DNA of 5,726 nt from Holdemanella sp. (lineage in GTDB: Bacteria > Bacillota_I > Bacilli_A > Erysipelotrichales > Erysipelotrichaceae). Every line of letters starts with the position of its first letter. The first letter of the stretch is position 1. Positions 1 to 5,726 of the stretch are shown here, in pieces. The DNA lies in assembly GCA_021442845.1 (NCBI GenBank), contig JABUSD010000395.1, forward strand, positions 1 to 5,726, in the 5' to 3' direction. Under the pieces are notes generated by a model. The model saw only the letters and a program-made list of their open reading frames with translations, had not been told where the DNA came from and ran no database searches. The position numbers and the translations under genes were made by a program.

Positions 1-984
1 ATGTCCGTAATGGAAATGAGCCACCGTTCGAAGGTATTCCAGAATATCATTGATGAAGCAGAACAGGATTTAAGAGATTTAATGAACATTCCTGATAACT
101 ATAAAGTATTATTCCTGCAGGGTGGTGCGAGCCAGCAGTTTGCTGCCGTTCCAATGAACTTAGTAAAAAATGGTGTAGCGGATTATATCATCACTGGACA
201 ATGGGCGAAAAAAGCCTATCAGGAAGCCAAGAAATATTTAAAGGCAAACGCTATCGCATCAAGTGAAGACAAGACTTTCTCTTATATTCCTGATTGTTCT
301 AATTTAAATGTAAGCGAAGATGCTGACTATGTATATGTCTGCTACAACAATACAATCTATGGAACTAAATTCCCTGAAATTCCGGATACAAAAGGAAAGA
401 TTCTTGTTGCCGATATGTCAAGCTGCATCTTATCAGAACCAATTGATGTCACTAAATTTGGTGTCATCTATTTTGGAGTTCAGAAAAACGTAGGACCTGC
501 TGGTCTGGTAATTGCGATTATCCGTGAGGATTTAATTCGTGAAGATCTAGATGAACAAGTACCTACAATGTTGAAATGGGCTACACAGTCTAAAGCTGGT
601 TCTTTATATAATACACCTCCATGTTATACAATTTATATCTGTGGTCTTGTATTCAAATATTTAAAAGAACTTGGTGGACTTGATGTCATGAAAGAAATGA
701 ATGAAAAGAAAGCTAAGATTCTATATGATTTTTTAGATTCATCTAAATTATTCAAAGGAACCGTAGAAAAGGAATCTCGTTCATTAATGAATGTTCCATT
801 TATTACCGGAGATGCTGAATTAGATAAGAAATTTGTTGCTGAAGCACAAAAAGCTGGATTTGAAAACTTAAAAGGACACAGAAGTGTTGGTGGTATGCGT
901 GCTAGTATCTATAACGCAATGCCAATGGAAGGTGTAGAAGCATTGGTTTCATTCATGAAGAAATTCGAAGAAGAGAATGCATAG
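1..984 (+). CDS. serC: Phosphoserine aminotransferase SerC, 5'-truncated by window edge
   Basis: This PLP enzyme converts 3-phosphohydroxypyruvate and glutamate to O-phosphoserine and 2-oxoglutarate, the second step of cytosolic serine synthesis. The visible 327 residues open with MSVMEMSHRS, a conserved internal SerC block normally preceded by about 30-35 residues. The ATG at base 1 is therefore almost certainly an internal Met, and the true start lies left of the window. Family landmarks are GGASQQF (41-47, phosphate-binding loop), W68 (ring stacking), NNTIYG (116-121), D138 in DMSS (pyridine nitrogen contact) and the Schiff-base lysine K162 in GVQKNVGPAGL. The HRSVGGMRASIYNAMP block near the C-terminus is also typical, and the stop is TAG at 982-984. 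All expected catalytic residues are present, so the gene looks intact apart from the cut. serA follows after 11 bases, so the two form an operon. Its promoter or any leader control lies outside the window. Confidence 0.97.
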   Translation: MSVMEMSHRSKVFQNIIDEAEQDLRDLMNIPDNYKVLFLQGGASQQFAAVPMNLVKNGVADYIITGQWAKKAYQEAKKYLKANAIASSEDKTFSYIPDCSNLNVSEDADYVYVCYNNTIYGTKFPEIPDTKGKILVADMSSCILSEPIDVTKFGVIYFGVQKNVGPAGLVIAIIREDLIREDLDEQVPTMLKWATQSKAGSLYNTPPCYTIYICGLVFKYLKELGGLDVMKEMNEKKAKILYDFLDSSKLFKGTVEKESRSLMNVPFITGDAELDKKFVAEAQKAGFENLKGHRSVGGMRASIYNAMPMEGVEALVSFMKKFEEENA

Positions 985-988
985 GAGA
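983..988 (+). promoter_or_regulatory. Ribosome binding site of serA overlapping the serC stop codon
   Basis: AGGAGA lies 7 bases before the serA ATG at 996. Its first two bases are the last two of the serC TAG stop (982-984). This arrangement fixes the serA start and suggests that ribosomes finishing serC help initiation on serA (translational coupling, inferred). Confidence 0.85.
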
Positions 989-995
989 TATAAGA

Positions 996-2159
996 ATGTA
1001 CAATATTAAATTATTCAATAACATCGCACAAGAAGGATTGGATCAGTTCAATGACAAATATACAGTAAGTGAAGCTGTTGAAAATCCCCAGGGAATCGTT
1101 GTAAGAAGTGCCAATTTATTTGAGATTGATTATAACCCAGAACTAAAAGCAATTGCTCGTGCTGGTGCTGGTGTCAACAACATTGATATTCCAACATGTA
1201 CGGATAAAGGAATTGTTGTATTCAATACGCCAGGGGCCAATGCCAATGCCGTTAAAGAATTGGTATTTGCTGGATTATTGATGGCAAGCCGTGATATCTA
1301 TCATGGAATGGAATGGGTTAAATCCGAAGGAAAGAATCCTGACTTGCCTAAATTGGTAGAAAAGCGTAAAAAAAGATATGCTGGTAATGAATTAGCTGGT
1401 AAAAAGCTAGGTGTTATCGGATGTGGCGCTATCGGTGTACAGGTAGCTAACCTTGCCCTTCGTTTTGGTATGGAAGTACATGGATATGATCCATATATGT
1501 CAATCGATGCCGCATGGAACCTATCGCGTTATGTTAAACATGAAAATACAATCGATGATATCTTTAAAAACTGTGATTTCATCACTTTACATATTCCGAT
1601 GAACGATCAGACAAAGAACACAATCAACAAGGATTCCATTTCAAAAATGAAGGATGGTGTTAAAATCTTAAACTTTGCTCGTGGTGGTCTTGTAAATGAT
1701 GATGATATTCTAGAAGCCTTAGATAGTGGAAAAATTGGCTTCTATGTAACAGACTTCCCTAATGATAAAGTATCGCTTCATCCAAATGTTGCAGCAATTC
1801 CTCACTTAGGGGCTTCAACAGAAGAAAGTGAAATCAACTGTGCAGTTAAAGCTGCTCAGGAAATCAAGGATTATCTGGAAAATGGAAATATCACAAATTC
1901 TGTAAACTTACCAAATGCATCTATGGCATTTGAAGGTCCTTTCAGAATCTGTGTTATCCATAAAAATGTTCCTAAGATGATTTCTCAGATTACGGATATG
2001 TTGTCATCTGAAAACGCAAATATTGAAAACTTATTAAATAAATCTAAAAAGGAAATTGCATATACAATGGTTGATTTAGACCAGAAAGTATCCGATGCTG
2101 CTTTAGAAGCTATTCAAAATATTGAAAACGTTGTTCGTGTCATGACATATACTAAATAA
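996..2159 (+). CDS. serA: D-3-phosphoglycerate dehydrogenase SerA, short ACT-domain form
   Basis: SerA oxidises 3-phosphoglycerate with NAD+ to 3-phosphohydroxypyruvate, the committed step of serine synthesis, feeding the SerC encoded just upstream. The 387 residues show the D-2-hydroxyacid dehydrogenase fold. The substrate domain carries VRS (36-38) and RAGAGVNNID (55-64). The Rossmann motif is GCGAIG (142-147), with acidic D165 after the second strand, indicating NAD preference. Of the catalytic set, R229 (FARGG) and H270 (PHLGAST) are clear. The expected Glu aligns with D257 in DFPND (255-257 region), a conservative change. The C-terminal ACT domain (about 315-387) keeps H322, N324 and N342, which align in spacing with the serine-binding H344, N346 and N364 of E. 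coli SerA, so serine feedback inhibition is likely. It is slightly shorter than E. coli SerA (about 410 residues) and lacks the extra domain of long-form enzymes. Start chosen from the SD at 983-988. Confidence 0.96.
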   Translation: MYNIKLFNNIAQEGLDQFNDKYTVSEAVENPQGIVVRSANLFEIDYNPELKAIARAGAGVNNIDIPTCTDKGIVVFNTPGANANAVKELVFAGLLMASRDIYHGMEWVKSEGKNPDLPKLVEKRKKRYAGNELAGKKLGVIGCGAIGVQVANLALRFGMEVHGYDPYMSIDAAWNLSRYVKHENTIDDIFKNCDFITLHIPMNDQTKNTINKDSISKMKDGVKILNFARGGLVNDDDILEALDSGKIGFYVTDFPNDKVSLHPNVAAIPHLGASTEESEINCAVKAAQEIKDYLENGNITNSVNLPNASMAFEGPFRICVIHKNVPKMISQITDMLSSENANIENLLNKSKKEIAYTMVDLDQKVSDAALEAIQNIENVVRVMTYTK

Positions 2160-2188
2160 AAAACGCTTGATAGCGTTTTTTATTTAGT
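2151..2188 (+). terminator. Intrinsic terminator of the serC-serA operon, stem includes the serA stop
   Basis: A perfect 17-bp inverted repeat, ACTAAATAAAAAACGCT (2151-2167) and its complement (2172-2188), is separated by the loop TGAT. The core ACGCT/AGCGT is followed by six T. The left arm contains the last two serA codons (Thr-Lys) and the TAA stop at 2157-2159. Because an A-run precedes and a T-run follows the core, it could also act on antisense transcripts. Confidence 0.9.
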
Positions 2189-2208
2189 CCAACTTTGTCA
2201 TCTGCTTG

Positions 2209-2244
2209 TTCCTTTTGCACATTTAGCTGTGTTATAATTCTGTT
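2209..2244 (+). promoter_or_regulatory. Extended -10 promoter of tetR, predicted to give a leaderless mRNA
   Basis: TGTTATAAT at 2230-2238 is a full TG-N-TATAAT extended -10 element. Only six bases (2239-2244) separate it from the ATG at 2245, so transcription would be expected to start at or within a base or two of the A of the start codon. The -35 region is weak (TTCCTT at 2209-2214, 18-bp spacer), as is usual for extended -10 promoters. No Shine-Dalgarno sequence is present before the ATG. CACA-N6-TGTG at 2218-2231 is a weak possible operator for autoregulation. Confidence 0.75.
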
Positions 2245-2802
2245 ATGTATAGAGATGTAAAGAAAAAGATTATAAATACGGCTTACGAATTGTTTCAAAA
2301 ACACGGGTATGAAAAGACAACAATCATGGATATATGTAAAGAATGTGGTATCACAAAGACGACATTCTATCGATACATAGCTTCAAAGGAAGATATTTTA
2401 ACCCACTTTTTTGATGATATAACCCTTCAGGCAAATCATCTGCTTGCACAGCGTTCTACATCAGAAGACTACTATGAACAGCTTAGTGATTGTTTTCAGA
2501 TTATTATAGACCAGGCATTGCGGTTTGGACCTGATCTATATGCACAATTATATGTTTCGAATATTAAGGAAAACCGTGGAACTTTTAAAATGAATCATCA
2601 TTTCAATGAACTTGTCATTGAAATCATTCGAAAAGGACAGGAAAGAGGCCAGTTCCAGAACAAAACAGATGCGCGCATGTTATTTGAAACATTAGCCGAT
2701 CTCTGTTTTGGATGTGGTATCCGCTGGTGTCTATCAAAAGGATACGATGACTTTACCACTAGTTTTAAAGCTGGCTTAGCCGTTGTCGTAAATTTGAAAT
2801 GA
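2245..2802 (+). CDS. TetR/AcrR-family transcriptional regulator
   Basis: This 185-residue protein fits the TetR family in length and layout. The N-terminal DNA-binding domain spans about residues 5-52: helix 1 (IINTAYELFQKHGYEKTT), then the helix-turn-helix with DICKECGITKTTFYRYIASKEDIL (29-52), the most typical TetR signature. The remaining all-helical part (about 55-185) would bind a ligand and dimerise, but it is not conserved enough to name the ligand. It holds several cysteines (C83, and a cluster in LCFGCGIRWC). ATG 2245 is the only plausible start: an in-frame TAG lies at 2224-2226 with no ATG, GTG or TTG between, and the next in-frame Met (28) is inside the HTH. It has no ribosome binding site and is probably translated from a leaderless mRNA. 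It has its own promoter and terminator, so it is not in an operon with serA or glcK. Its target is unknown; itself or the downstream glucokinase gene are simple guesses. Confidence 0.92.
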   Translation: MYRDVKKKIINTAYELFQKHGYEKTTIMDICKECGITKTTFYRYIASKEDILTHFFDDITLQANHLLAQRSTSEDYYEQLSDCFQIIIDQALRFGPDLYAQLYVSNIKENRGTFKMNHHFNELVIEIIRKGQERGQFQNKTDARMLFETLADLCFGCGIRWCLSKGYDDFTTSFKAGLAVVVNLK

Positions 2803-2824
2803 GAAGCAGGTAAGCTTCTTTTTT
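2802..2824 (+). terminator. Intrinsic terminator of tetR
   Basis: AGAAGC (2802-2807) pairs with GCTTCT (2814-2819) around the loop AGGTAA, followed by a run of T to 2824. The stem is short (6 bp plus a possible G-U pair), so it may be leaky. Its first base is the last base of the TGA stop at 2800-2802. Confidence 0.7.
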
Positions 2825-2825
2825 C

Positions 2826-2856
2826 TTTACAAATGATATGGAATTATGTCTATTAT
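2826..2856 (+). promoter_or_regulatory. Candidate promoter of the glucokinase gene
   Basis: TTTACA (2826-2831) resembles a -35 element and TATTAT (2851-2856) a -10 element, with a long 19-bp spacer. The AT-rich stretch around 2851-2859 allows other -10 choices. Its position directly after the tetR terminator and before a strong ribosome binding site supports a promoter here, but the exact boxes are uncertain. Confidence 0.5.
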
Positions 2857-2865
2857 ATAGGTAAT

Positions 2866-2872
2866 AAAGGAG
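2866..2872 (+). promoter_or_regulatory. Ribosome binding site of glcK
   Basis: AAAGGAG lies 7 bases before the ATG at 2880 and fixes that start. It contrasts with the tetR gene just upstream, which has none. Confidence 0.85.
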
Positions 2873-2879
2873 TATCACT

Positions 2880-3815
2880 ATGAAAACATATGCATTTGGA
2901 ATTGATGTAGGTGGAACCAATATAAAAATCGGATTATTTAAAACGGATGGAACACTTGTTGAAACCTGGGAAATTCCAACACGAATCGAAGAAAAAGGAA
3001 AGTATATCTTAGAAGAAATTGCAGGTGCCATCCAATCAAAAGTAAAGGAACATAATATAGAGAATGACATTGAAGGTATTGGTCTAGCTGTACCTGGTCC
3101 TGTCAACAATGATGGAATTGTACTAAATTGTGTCAATTTAGGATGGGGTAAAACAAACGCAAAGGAAATCATGGAAAATCTAGTCCATTATCCTGTAACA
3201 ATTGGAAAGGACTCCAATGTGGCTGCCTTAGGAGAAATGTGGTTAGGCGGTGGACAAGGTTATAAGAATGTAGTTATGATTACCCTTGGTACAGGTGTAG
3301 GGTGTGGAATTGTCATAGACGGTAAATCATTTACCGGTGCATTTGGGGCTGCCGGTGAATTTGGTCATGTCAATATCCGCGATGATGAAAGCGAACCATG
3401 TGGATGTGGAAAAAAAGGATGTTTGGAACAATATGCATCAGCCAATGGAATCGTACGGGTTACAAAGCGTTATTTGGCAAGCCATATTGACGATACAATT
3501 CTTAGATCCTATAATCCCCTAACTGCTAAAGATATCTGTAATGCTGCCAAAGATGGGGATACAGTTGCCTTAATGATGTTAGATTTAGAAGGTAAAATGC
3601 TAGGAAGAGCATTAGGTGGCGCTGCTTGTCTATTAAATCCGGAAGTCTTTATCATTGGTGGTGGATTATCAAAAGCAGGGGATATCCTATTAAAACCGAT
3701 TGAAAAATGGTTTATGCACTACTGCAATATCACGATGACAAACACTGAATTTAAACTGGCAACCCTTGGTAATAATGCCGGAATCTATGGGGCCTTTAAA
3801 CTTTTAATGGGATGA
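2880..3815 (+). CDS. glcK: ROK-family glucokinase
   Basis: This enzyme phosphorylates free cytosolic glucose to glucose-6-phosphate with ATP, supplying glycolysis. The 311-residue length matches Firmicutes ROK glucokinases such as B. subtilis GlcK. Visible motifs in order: FGIDVGGTNIKIGLF (6-20, ATP phosphate loop), LAVPGPV (69-75), KDSNVAALGE (110-119) with the likely catalytic base D111, LGTGVGCG (136-143, second phosphate motif), GEFGH (159-163) with sugar-contacting E160 and zinc ligand H163, and CGCGKKGCLEQ (174-184), where C174, C176 and C181 complete the zinc site and E183 is the expected sugar contact. NPEVFIIGGGLS near the C-terminus is the usual ROK adenosine-side motif. There is no N-terminal HTH, so it is a kinase and not a NagC/XylR-type repressor. 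Other ROK sugars (mannose, fructose, N-acetyl sugars) cannot be fully excluded, but the resemblance to glucokinase is close. It is transcribed alone, from its own promoter to its own terminator. Confidence 0.92.
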   Translation: MKTYAFGIDVGGTNIKIGLFKTDGTLVETWEIPTRIEEKGKYILEEIAGAIQSKVKEHNIENDIEGIGLAVPGPVNNDGIVLNCVNLGWGKTNAKEIMENLVHYPVTIGKDSNVAALGEMWLGGGQGYKNVVMITLGTGVGCGIVIDGKSFTGAFGAAGEFGHVNIRDDESEPCGCGKKGCLEQYASANGIVRVTKRYLASHIDDTILRSYNPLTAKDICNAAKDGDTVALMMLDLEGKMLGRALGGAACLLNPEVFIIGGGLSKAGDILLKPIEKWFMHYCNITMTNTEFKLATLGNNAGIYGAFKLLMG

Positions 3816-3823
3816 AAGAGTAT

Positions 3824-3854
3824 AAACCGTGTAAATTGAGTTTACACGGTTTTT
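3824..3854 (+). terminator. Strong intrinsic terminator of glcK, between convergent genes
   Basis: AAACCGTGTAAA (3824-3835) and its exact complement (3841-3852) form a 12-bp stem with a 5-base loop, followed by T to 3854. It sits 8 bases after the glcK stop. It lies between glcK and the convergent ABC-F gene ending at 3884; read on the - strand the hairpin is followed only by TTTATA, so its use in that direction would be weaker. Confidence 0.88.
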
Positions 3855-3883
3855 CACATCTTATTTTTTAGATCACACAAAAG

Positions 3884-5626
3884 CTACATTTCCTTTTTTT
3901 CTTCTAATTCCATCCACCGAAGGGTGATTTCTTCTAATAGGGATTCCTTTTCAGTTCTAAGATCATCCAATTCCTTCATCTGTTCATAGGGTAGATTAAC
4001 AGACATCTTTTCATTGATTTCATCAATCTCTATTTCTAGTTCTTCCATTTGTTGATTCAAGGATTCCAGTTCCCTTTTTTCCATATAGGTTAAAGTGTTT
4101 GTCGGTTTTGTCTTCCATGTCGTCTTAGTCGATTTAGAATGGCTTTCCTTTTCGTCTTCATATTGTTGAAGGTATTCACTATAACCACCATGATAAGGCT
4201 TTAAGGTTTTATCTGGCTGATAAACAAATACTTTATCACAGACTCTATCCAGAAAATAACGATCGTGGCTGACTACCATCACAATTCCATCAAAACTATC
4301 TAAATAATCCTCTAACACTTCTAATGTCAGTGTATCCAGATCATTGGTTGGTTCATCCAGAATCAATACATTTGGCCTTTCAATTAGTATCTTGCATAGA
4401 TATAAACGTTTTCTTTCCCCTCCAGATAATCGATCAATCATTGTATATTGAAGTGATTTTGGAAAAAGGAATCGCTCTAGCATGATTGAAGCGCTAATGC
4501 GTTCCTGATTGGCTTCGATAACCTTTGTATCCTTTTCAATATAATCAATAACTCGAATATCCTTTAAATCCAATAAATCTTTCTGTTCAAAATAACCGAT
4601 TGATATTGTAGACCCATATTCAATGGAACCAGTATCTGGTTGCAGTTTTCCGGCAATGATATTCAGTAACGTTGATTTGCCACAGCCATTTGGTCCTATA
4701 ATGCCAATGCGATCATTTCTTAATAGCGAATAGCTGAAATCCTTAAACAGAATATCCTCATAACCAAAACTAAGATTATTCCATTCAATCGTCTTTTTCC
4801 CCAATCTCTTTGAAGTTGAATCAATATGCAGTGCTTCGTTTTTCTGTTTGAAACGGGTGTTTCTGAGTTCTTCAAAGCGTTGCAGACGAGACTGCTGTTT
4901 GGTTGATCTTGCCTGGCATCCAGCACGCACCCATGCCAATTCCTTGAGATAAAGATTCTTGTGCTTCTTTGCGGCTTCCTGTTCCAGTTCTTCACGAATC
5001 TGCTTATTCTCAAGATACTTCTCATAATTTCCATCATGAATATAGAAATCACCTTGATCCATTTCAAAAATACGGGAACATACTCGATTTAGAAAATAAC
5101 GATCATGGGTAACCATTAGAACGGATGATTTCAAACGAATCAGGTAGTTTTCCAGCCAGTCTACCATGGAATTATCCAGATGATTTGTTGGCTCATCCAG
5201 CAACAGAACATCACATTCGCTTAACAAGGCTCTGGCTAGTGCCAATCTTTTCTGCTGGCCTCCTGACATCGTTATAATCTCTTTATCAAAATCATGGATT
5301 CCCAATCGTGTCAATGTCGATTTAATTTCAAATTCTTCTACAGGATGTTCATTTGTTTTATTTAATGCCATCATCTCTTCCCATACTGTCGTACAAAGAA
5401 ATGTTGGATGTTGTTGAAGATAGTGAATCTTTATGCCACTTTTATAGATAGACTGTCCTGAATCATAGGGATCTAGTCGTGCTAACATTTTTAAAAGGGT
5501 TGTCTTTCCAGTACCATTGATTCCAACAAGTGCTATTTTTTCATTTTCTTCAATTGTAAAGGAAGCTTCTTTAAGAATCACTTTTTCATTGATTCGTTTT
5601 GAAACTTTATTAAATGTGATATACAT
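3884..5626 (-). CDS. uup: Uup-type ABC-F family ATPase (ribosome-associated translation factor)
   Basis: This 580-residue protein has two ABC ATPase domains and no membrane segment, the hallmark of ABC-F proteins. These bind the ribosomal E site and relieve stalled or unproductive states; they are not transporters. Domain 1 has Walker A GINGTGKT (35-42), signature SGGQQKR (121-127), Walker B LLLDEPTNHLD (141-151, catalytic E145) and H174. The charged linker (about 195-265) carries KELAWVRAGCQARSTKQQSR, very like the Uup signature. Domain 2 has Walker A GPNGCGKS (311-318), FLFP (386-389) before LSGGERKR (400-407), DEPTNDLD (424-431, E425) and H454. The end (about 514-580) is a heptad-rich double helix typical of the Uup coiled-coil domain. 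Uup or B. subtilis YfmR is thus the best family match, though vertebrate-pathogen antibiotic-resistance ABC-F types are a less likely alternative. Both catalytic sites look intact. The ATG is set by an AGGAGG site 8 bases upstream. It follows rplQ on the same strand by 44 bases and has no clear promoter or terminator of its own. Confidence 0.93.
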   Translation of the reverse strand: MYITFNKVSKRINEKVILKEASFTIEENEKIALVGINGTGKTTLLKMLARLDPYDSGQSIYKSGIKIHYLQQHPTFLCTTVWEEMMALNKTNEHPVEEFEIKSTLTRLGIHDFDKEIITMSGGQQKRLALARALLSECDVLLLDEPTNHLDNSMVDWLENYLIRLKSSVLMVTHDRYFLNRVCSRIFEMDQGDFYIHDGNYEKYLENKQIREELEQEAAKKHKNLYLKELAWVRAGCQARSTKQQSRLQRFEELRNTRFKQKNEALHIDSTSKRLGKKTIEWNNLSFGYEDILFKDFSYSLLRNDRIGIIGPNGCGKSTLLNIIAGKLQPDTGSIEYGSTISIGYFEQKDLLDLKDIRVIDYIEKDTKVIEANQERISASIMLERFLFPKSLQYTMIDRLSGGERKRLYLCKILIERPNVLILDEPTNDLDTLTLEVLEDYLDSFDGIVMVVSHDRYFLDRVCDKVFVYQPDKTLKPYHGGYSEYLQQYEDEKESHSKSTKTTWKTKPTNTLTYMEKRELESLNQQMEELEIEIDEINEKMSVNLPYEQMKELDDLRTEKESLLEEITLRWMELEEKKEM

Positions 5627-5634
5627 AGATTCAC

Positions 5635-5640
5635 CCTCCT
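5635..5640 (-). promoter_or_regulatory. Consensus ribosome binding site of the ABC-F gene
   Basis: On the - strand AGGAGG lies 8 bases before the ATG at 5626-5624, within a longer match GAAAAGGAGGGTGA. This is the strongest ribosome binding site in the window and fixes the start. Confidence 0.9.
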
Positions 5641-5646
5641 TTTCAT

Positions 5647-5679
5647 AAAGAAAAAGTGAAGTAGAGATTTCTACTTCAC
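5647..5679 (-). terminator. Intrinsic terminator of the ribosomal protein operon, stem includes the rplQ stop
   Basis: Read on the - strand, GTGAAGTAG (5679-5671) pairs perfectly with CTACTTCAC (5664-5656) around the loop AAATCT, followed by TTTTTCTTT (5655-5647). The left arm is the last two rplQ codons (Val-Lys) plus the TAG stop. It lies between rplQ and the ABC-F gene and so would limit transcription into the latter. Confidence 0.85.
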
Positions 5680-5726
5680 GAATTCAACGATTGCCATTGG
5701 TGCAGCATCTCCACGACGGATTCTTG
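5671..5726 (-). CDS. rplQ: Ribosomal protein L17 (bL17), C-terminal end only
   Basis: Reading the - strand from the window edge gives two leftover bases, then 17 codons RIRRGDAAPMAIVEFVK and TAG (5673-5671). The core RRGDAAPMAI is the highly conserved C-terminal signature of bacterial large-subunit protein L17, which in most species ends in a form like GPRRGDAAPMAIIELV. The final Lys after Val and Ile in place of the usual Pro are small differences. rplQ normally closes the long rpsM-rpsK-rpsD-rpoA-rplQ operon, so rpoA and other ribosomal genes are expected beyond the right edge (known gene order, not seen here). The fragment is too short for ORF callers. Identification rests on one short but very characteristic motif in the right frame, ending at a stop codon set within a terminator. 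Confidence 0.9.
   Translation of the reverse strand, partial: RIRRGDAAPMAIVEFVK

Noticed and set aside
1..3. ATG at base 1 as the true serC start
   Set aside because: MSVMEMSHR is a conserved internal SerC block and about 30-35 N-terminal residues would be missing, so the gene starts outside the window.
2243..2852. Similar strings TTATGTATA (2243) and TTATGTCTA (2844) near the tetR and glcK promoters, considered as a shared TetR operator
   Set aside because: They are short, AT-rich and not palindromic, and the first overlaps the tetR start codon; a chance match is the simpler view.
2765..3172. 135-codon open frame on the - strand across the end of tetR and the start of glcK
   Set aside because: It is antisense to two well-supported genes, spans a terminator and a promoter, and its translation shows no recognisable domain. 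It is a shadow frame.
3337..3522. 61-codon + strand frame inside glcK
   Set aside because: It lies fully within the glucokinase gene in another frame and has no family features.
4720..5067. 115-codon - strand frame inside the ABC-F gene
   Set aside because: It is an out-of-frame shadow of the linker region; its composition (Arg/Trp/Ile-rich) reflects the codons of the real gene.
4250..5105. Repeated DNA string AGAAAATAACGATC at about 4251 and 5091
   Set aside because: Both copies encode the HDRYFL H-loop of the two homologous ABC domains, so this is ancient domain duplication and not a mobile or regulatory repeat.
1..5726. A novel defence, mobile or biosynthetic system
   Set aside because: All coding space is filled by recognisable housekeeping genes and one ordinary regulator; no transposase, integrase, repeat array or unassigned gene cluster was seen.

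Overview
The window is AT-rich housekeeping chromosome from a low-GC Gram-positive bacterium. Strong AGGAGG-type ribosome binding sites, short intergenic gaps and many A/U-tailed intrinsic terminators point to Firmicutes. The form of the proteins (short ACT-type SerA, ROK glucokinase with a Cys-rich zinc motif) would suit gut Erysipelotrichales or a related lineage. That placement is inferred from protein style and was not tested by any search.

Left part, + strand (1-2188): a serine biosynthesis operon. The 3' nine-tenths of serC (phosphoserine aminotransferase, cut by the window edge) is followed 11 bases later by serA (3-phosphoglycerate dehydrogenase with an ACT domain). The serA ribosome binding site overlaps the serC stop codon. 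Together the two enzymes turn 3-phosphoglycerate into phosphoserine. A perfect hairpin that includes the serA stop codon closes the operon. No phosphatase (serB) gene is visible.

Middle, + strand (2189-3853): a TetR-family regulator with its own extended -10 promoter, placed so close to the ATG that the mRNA is probably leaderless. A terminator follows, then a separately promoted ROK-family glucokinase with a strong terminator.

Right part, - strand (3884-5726): a Uup-type ABC-F ATPase, a translation factor rather than a transporter, converges on the glucokinase gene. Just upstream of it, at the window edge, is an unlisted gene fragment: the last 17 codons of rplQ (ribosomal protein L17), whose stop codon is built into a terminator hairpin. 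Only 44 bases separate rplQ from the ABC-F start and no clear promoter lies there, so the ABC-F gene may depend on readthrough from the ribosomal protein operon.

I found no mobile element, CRISPR array, tRNA, rRNA or riboswitch, and no sign of a new multi-gene system. The points worth a second look are the leaderless regulator, the repeated embedding of stop codons in terminator stems, the rplQ/ABC-F linkage, and a Glu-to-Asp change at the expected catalytic acid of SerA. No gene-free stretch exceeds 300 bases; the longest is about 85 bases (2160-2244), holding the serA terminator and the tetR promoter.
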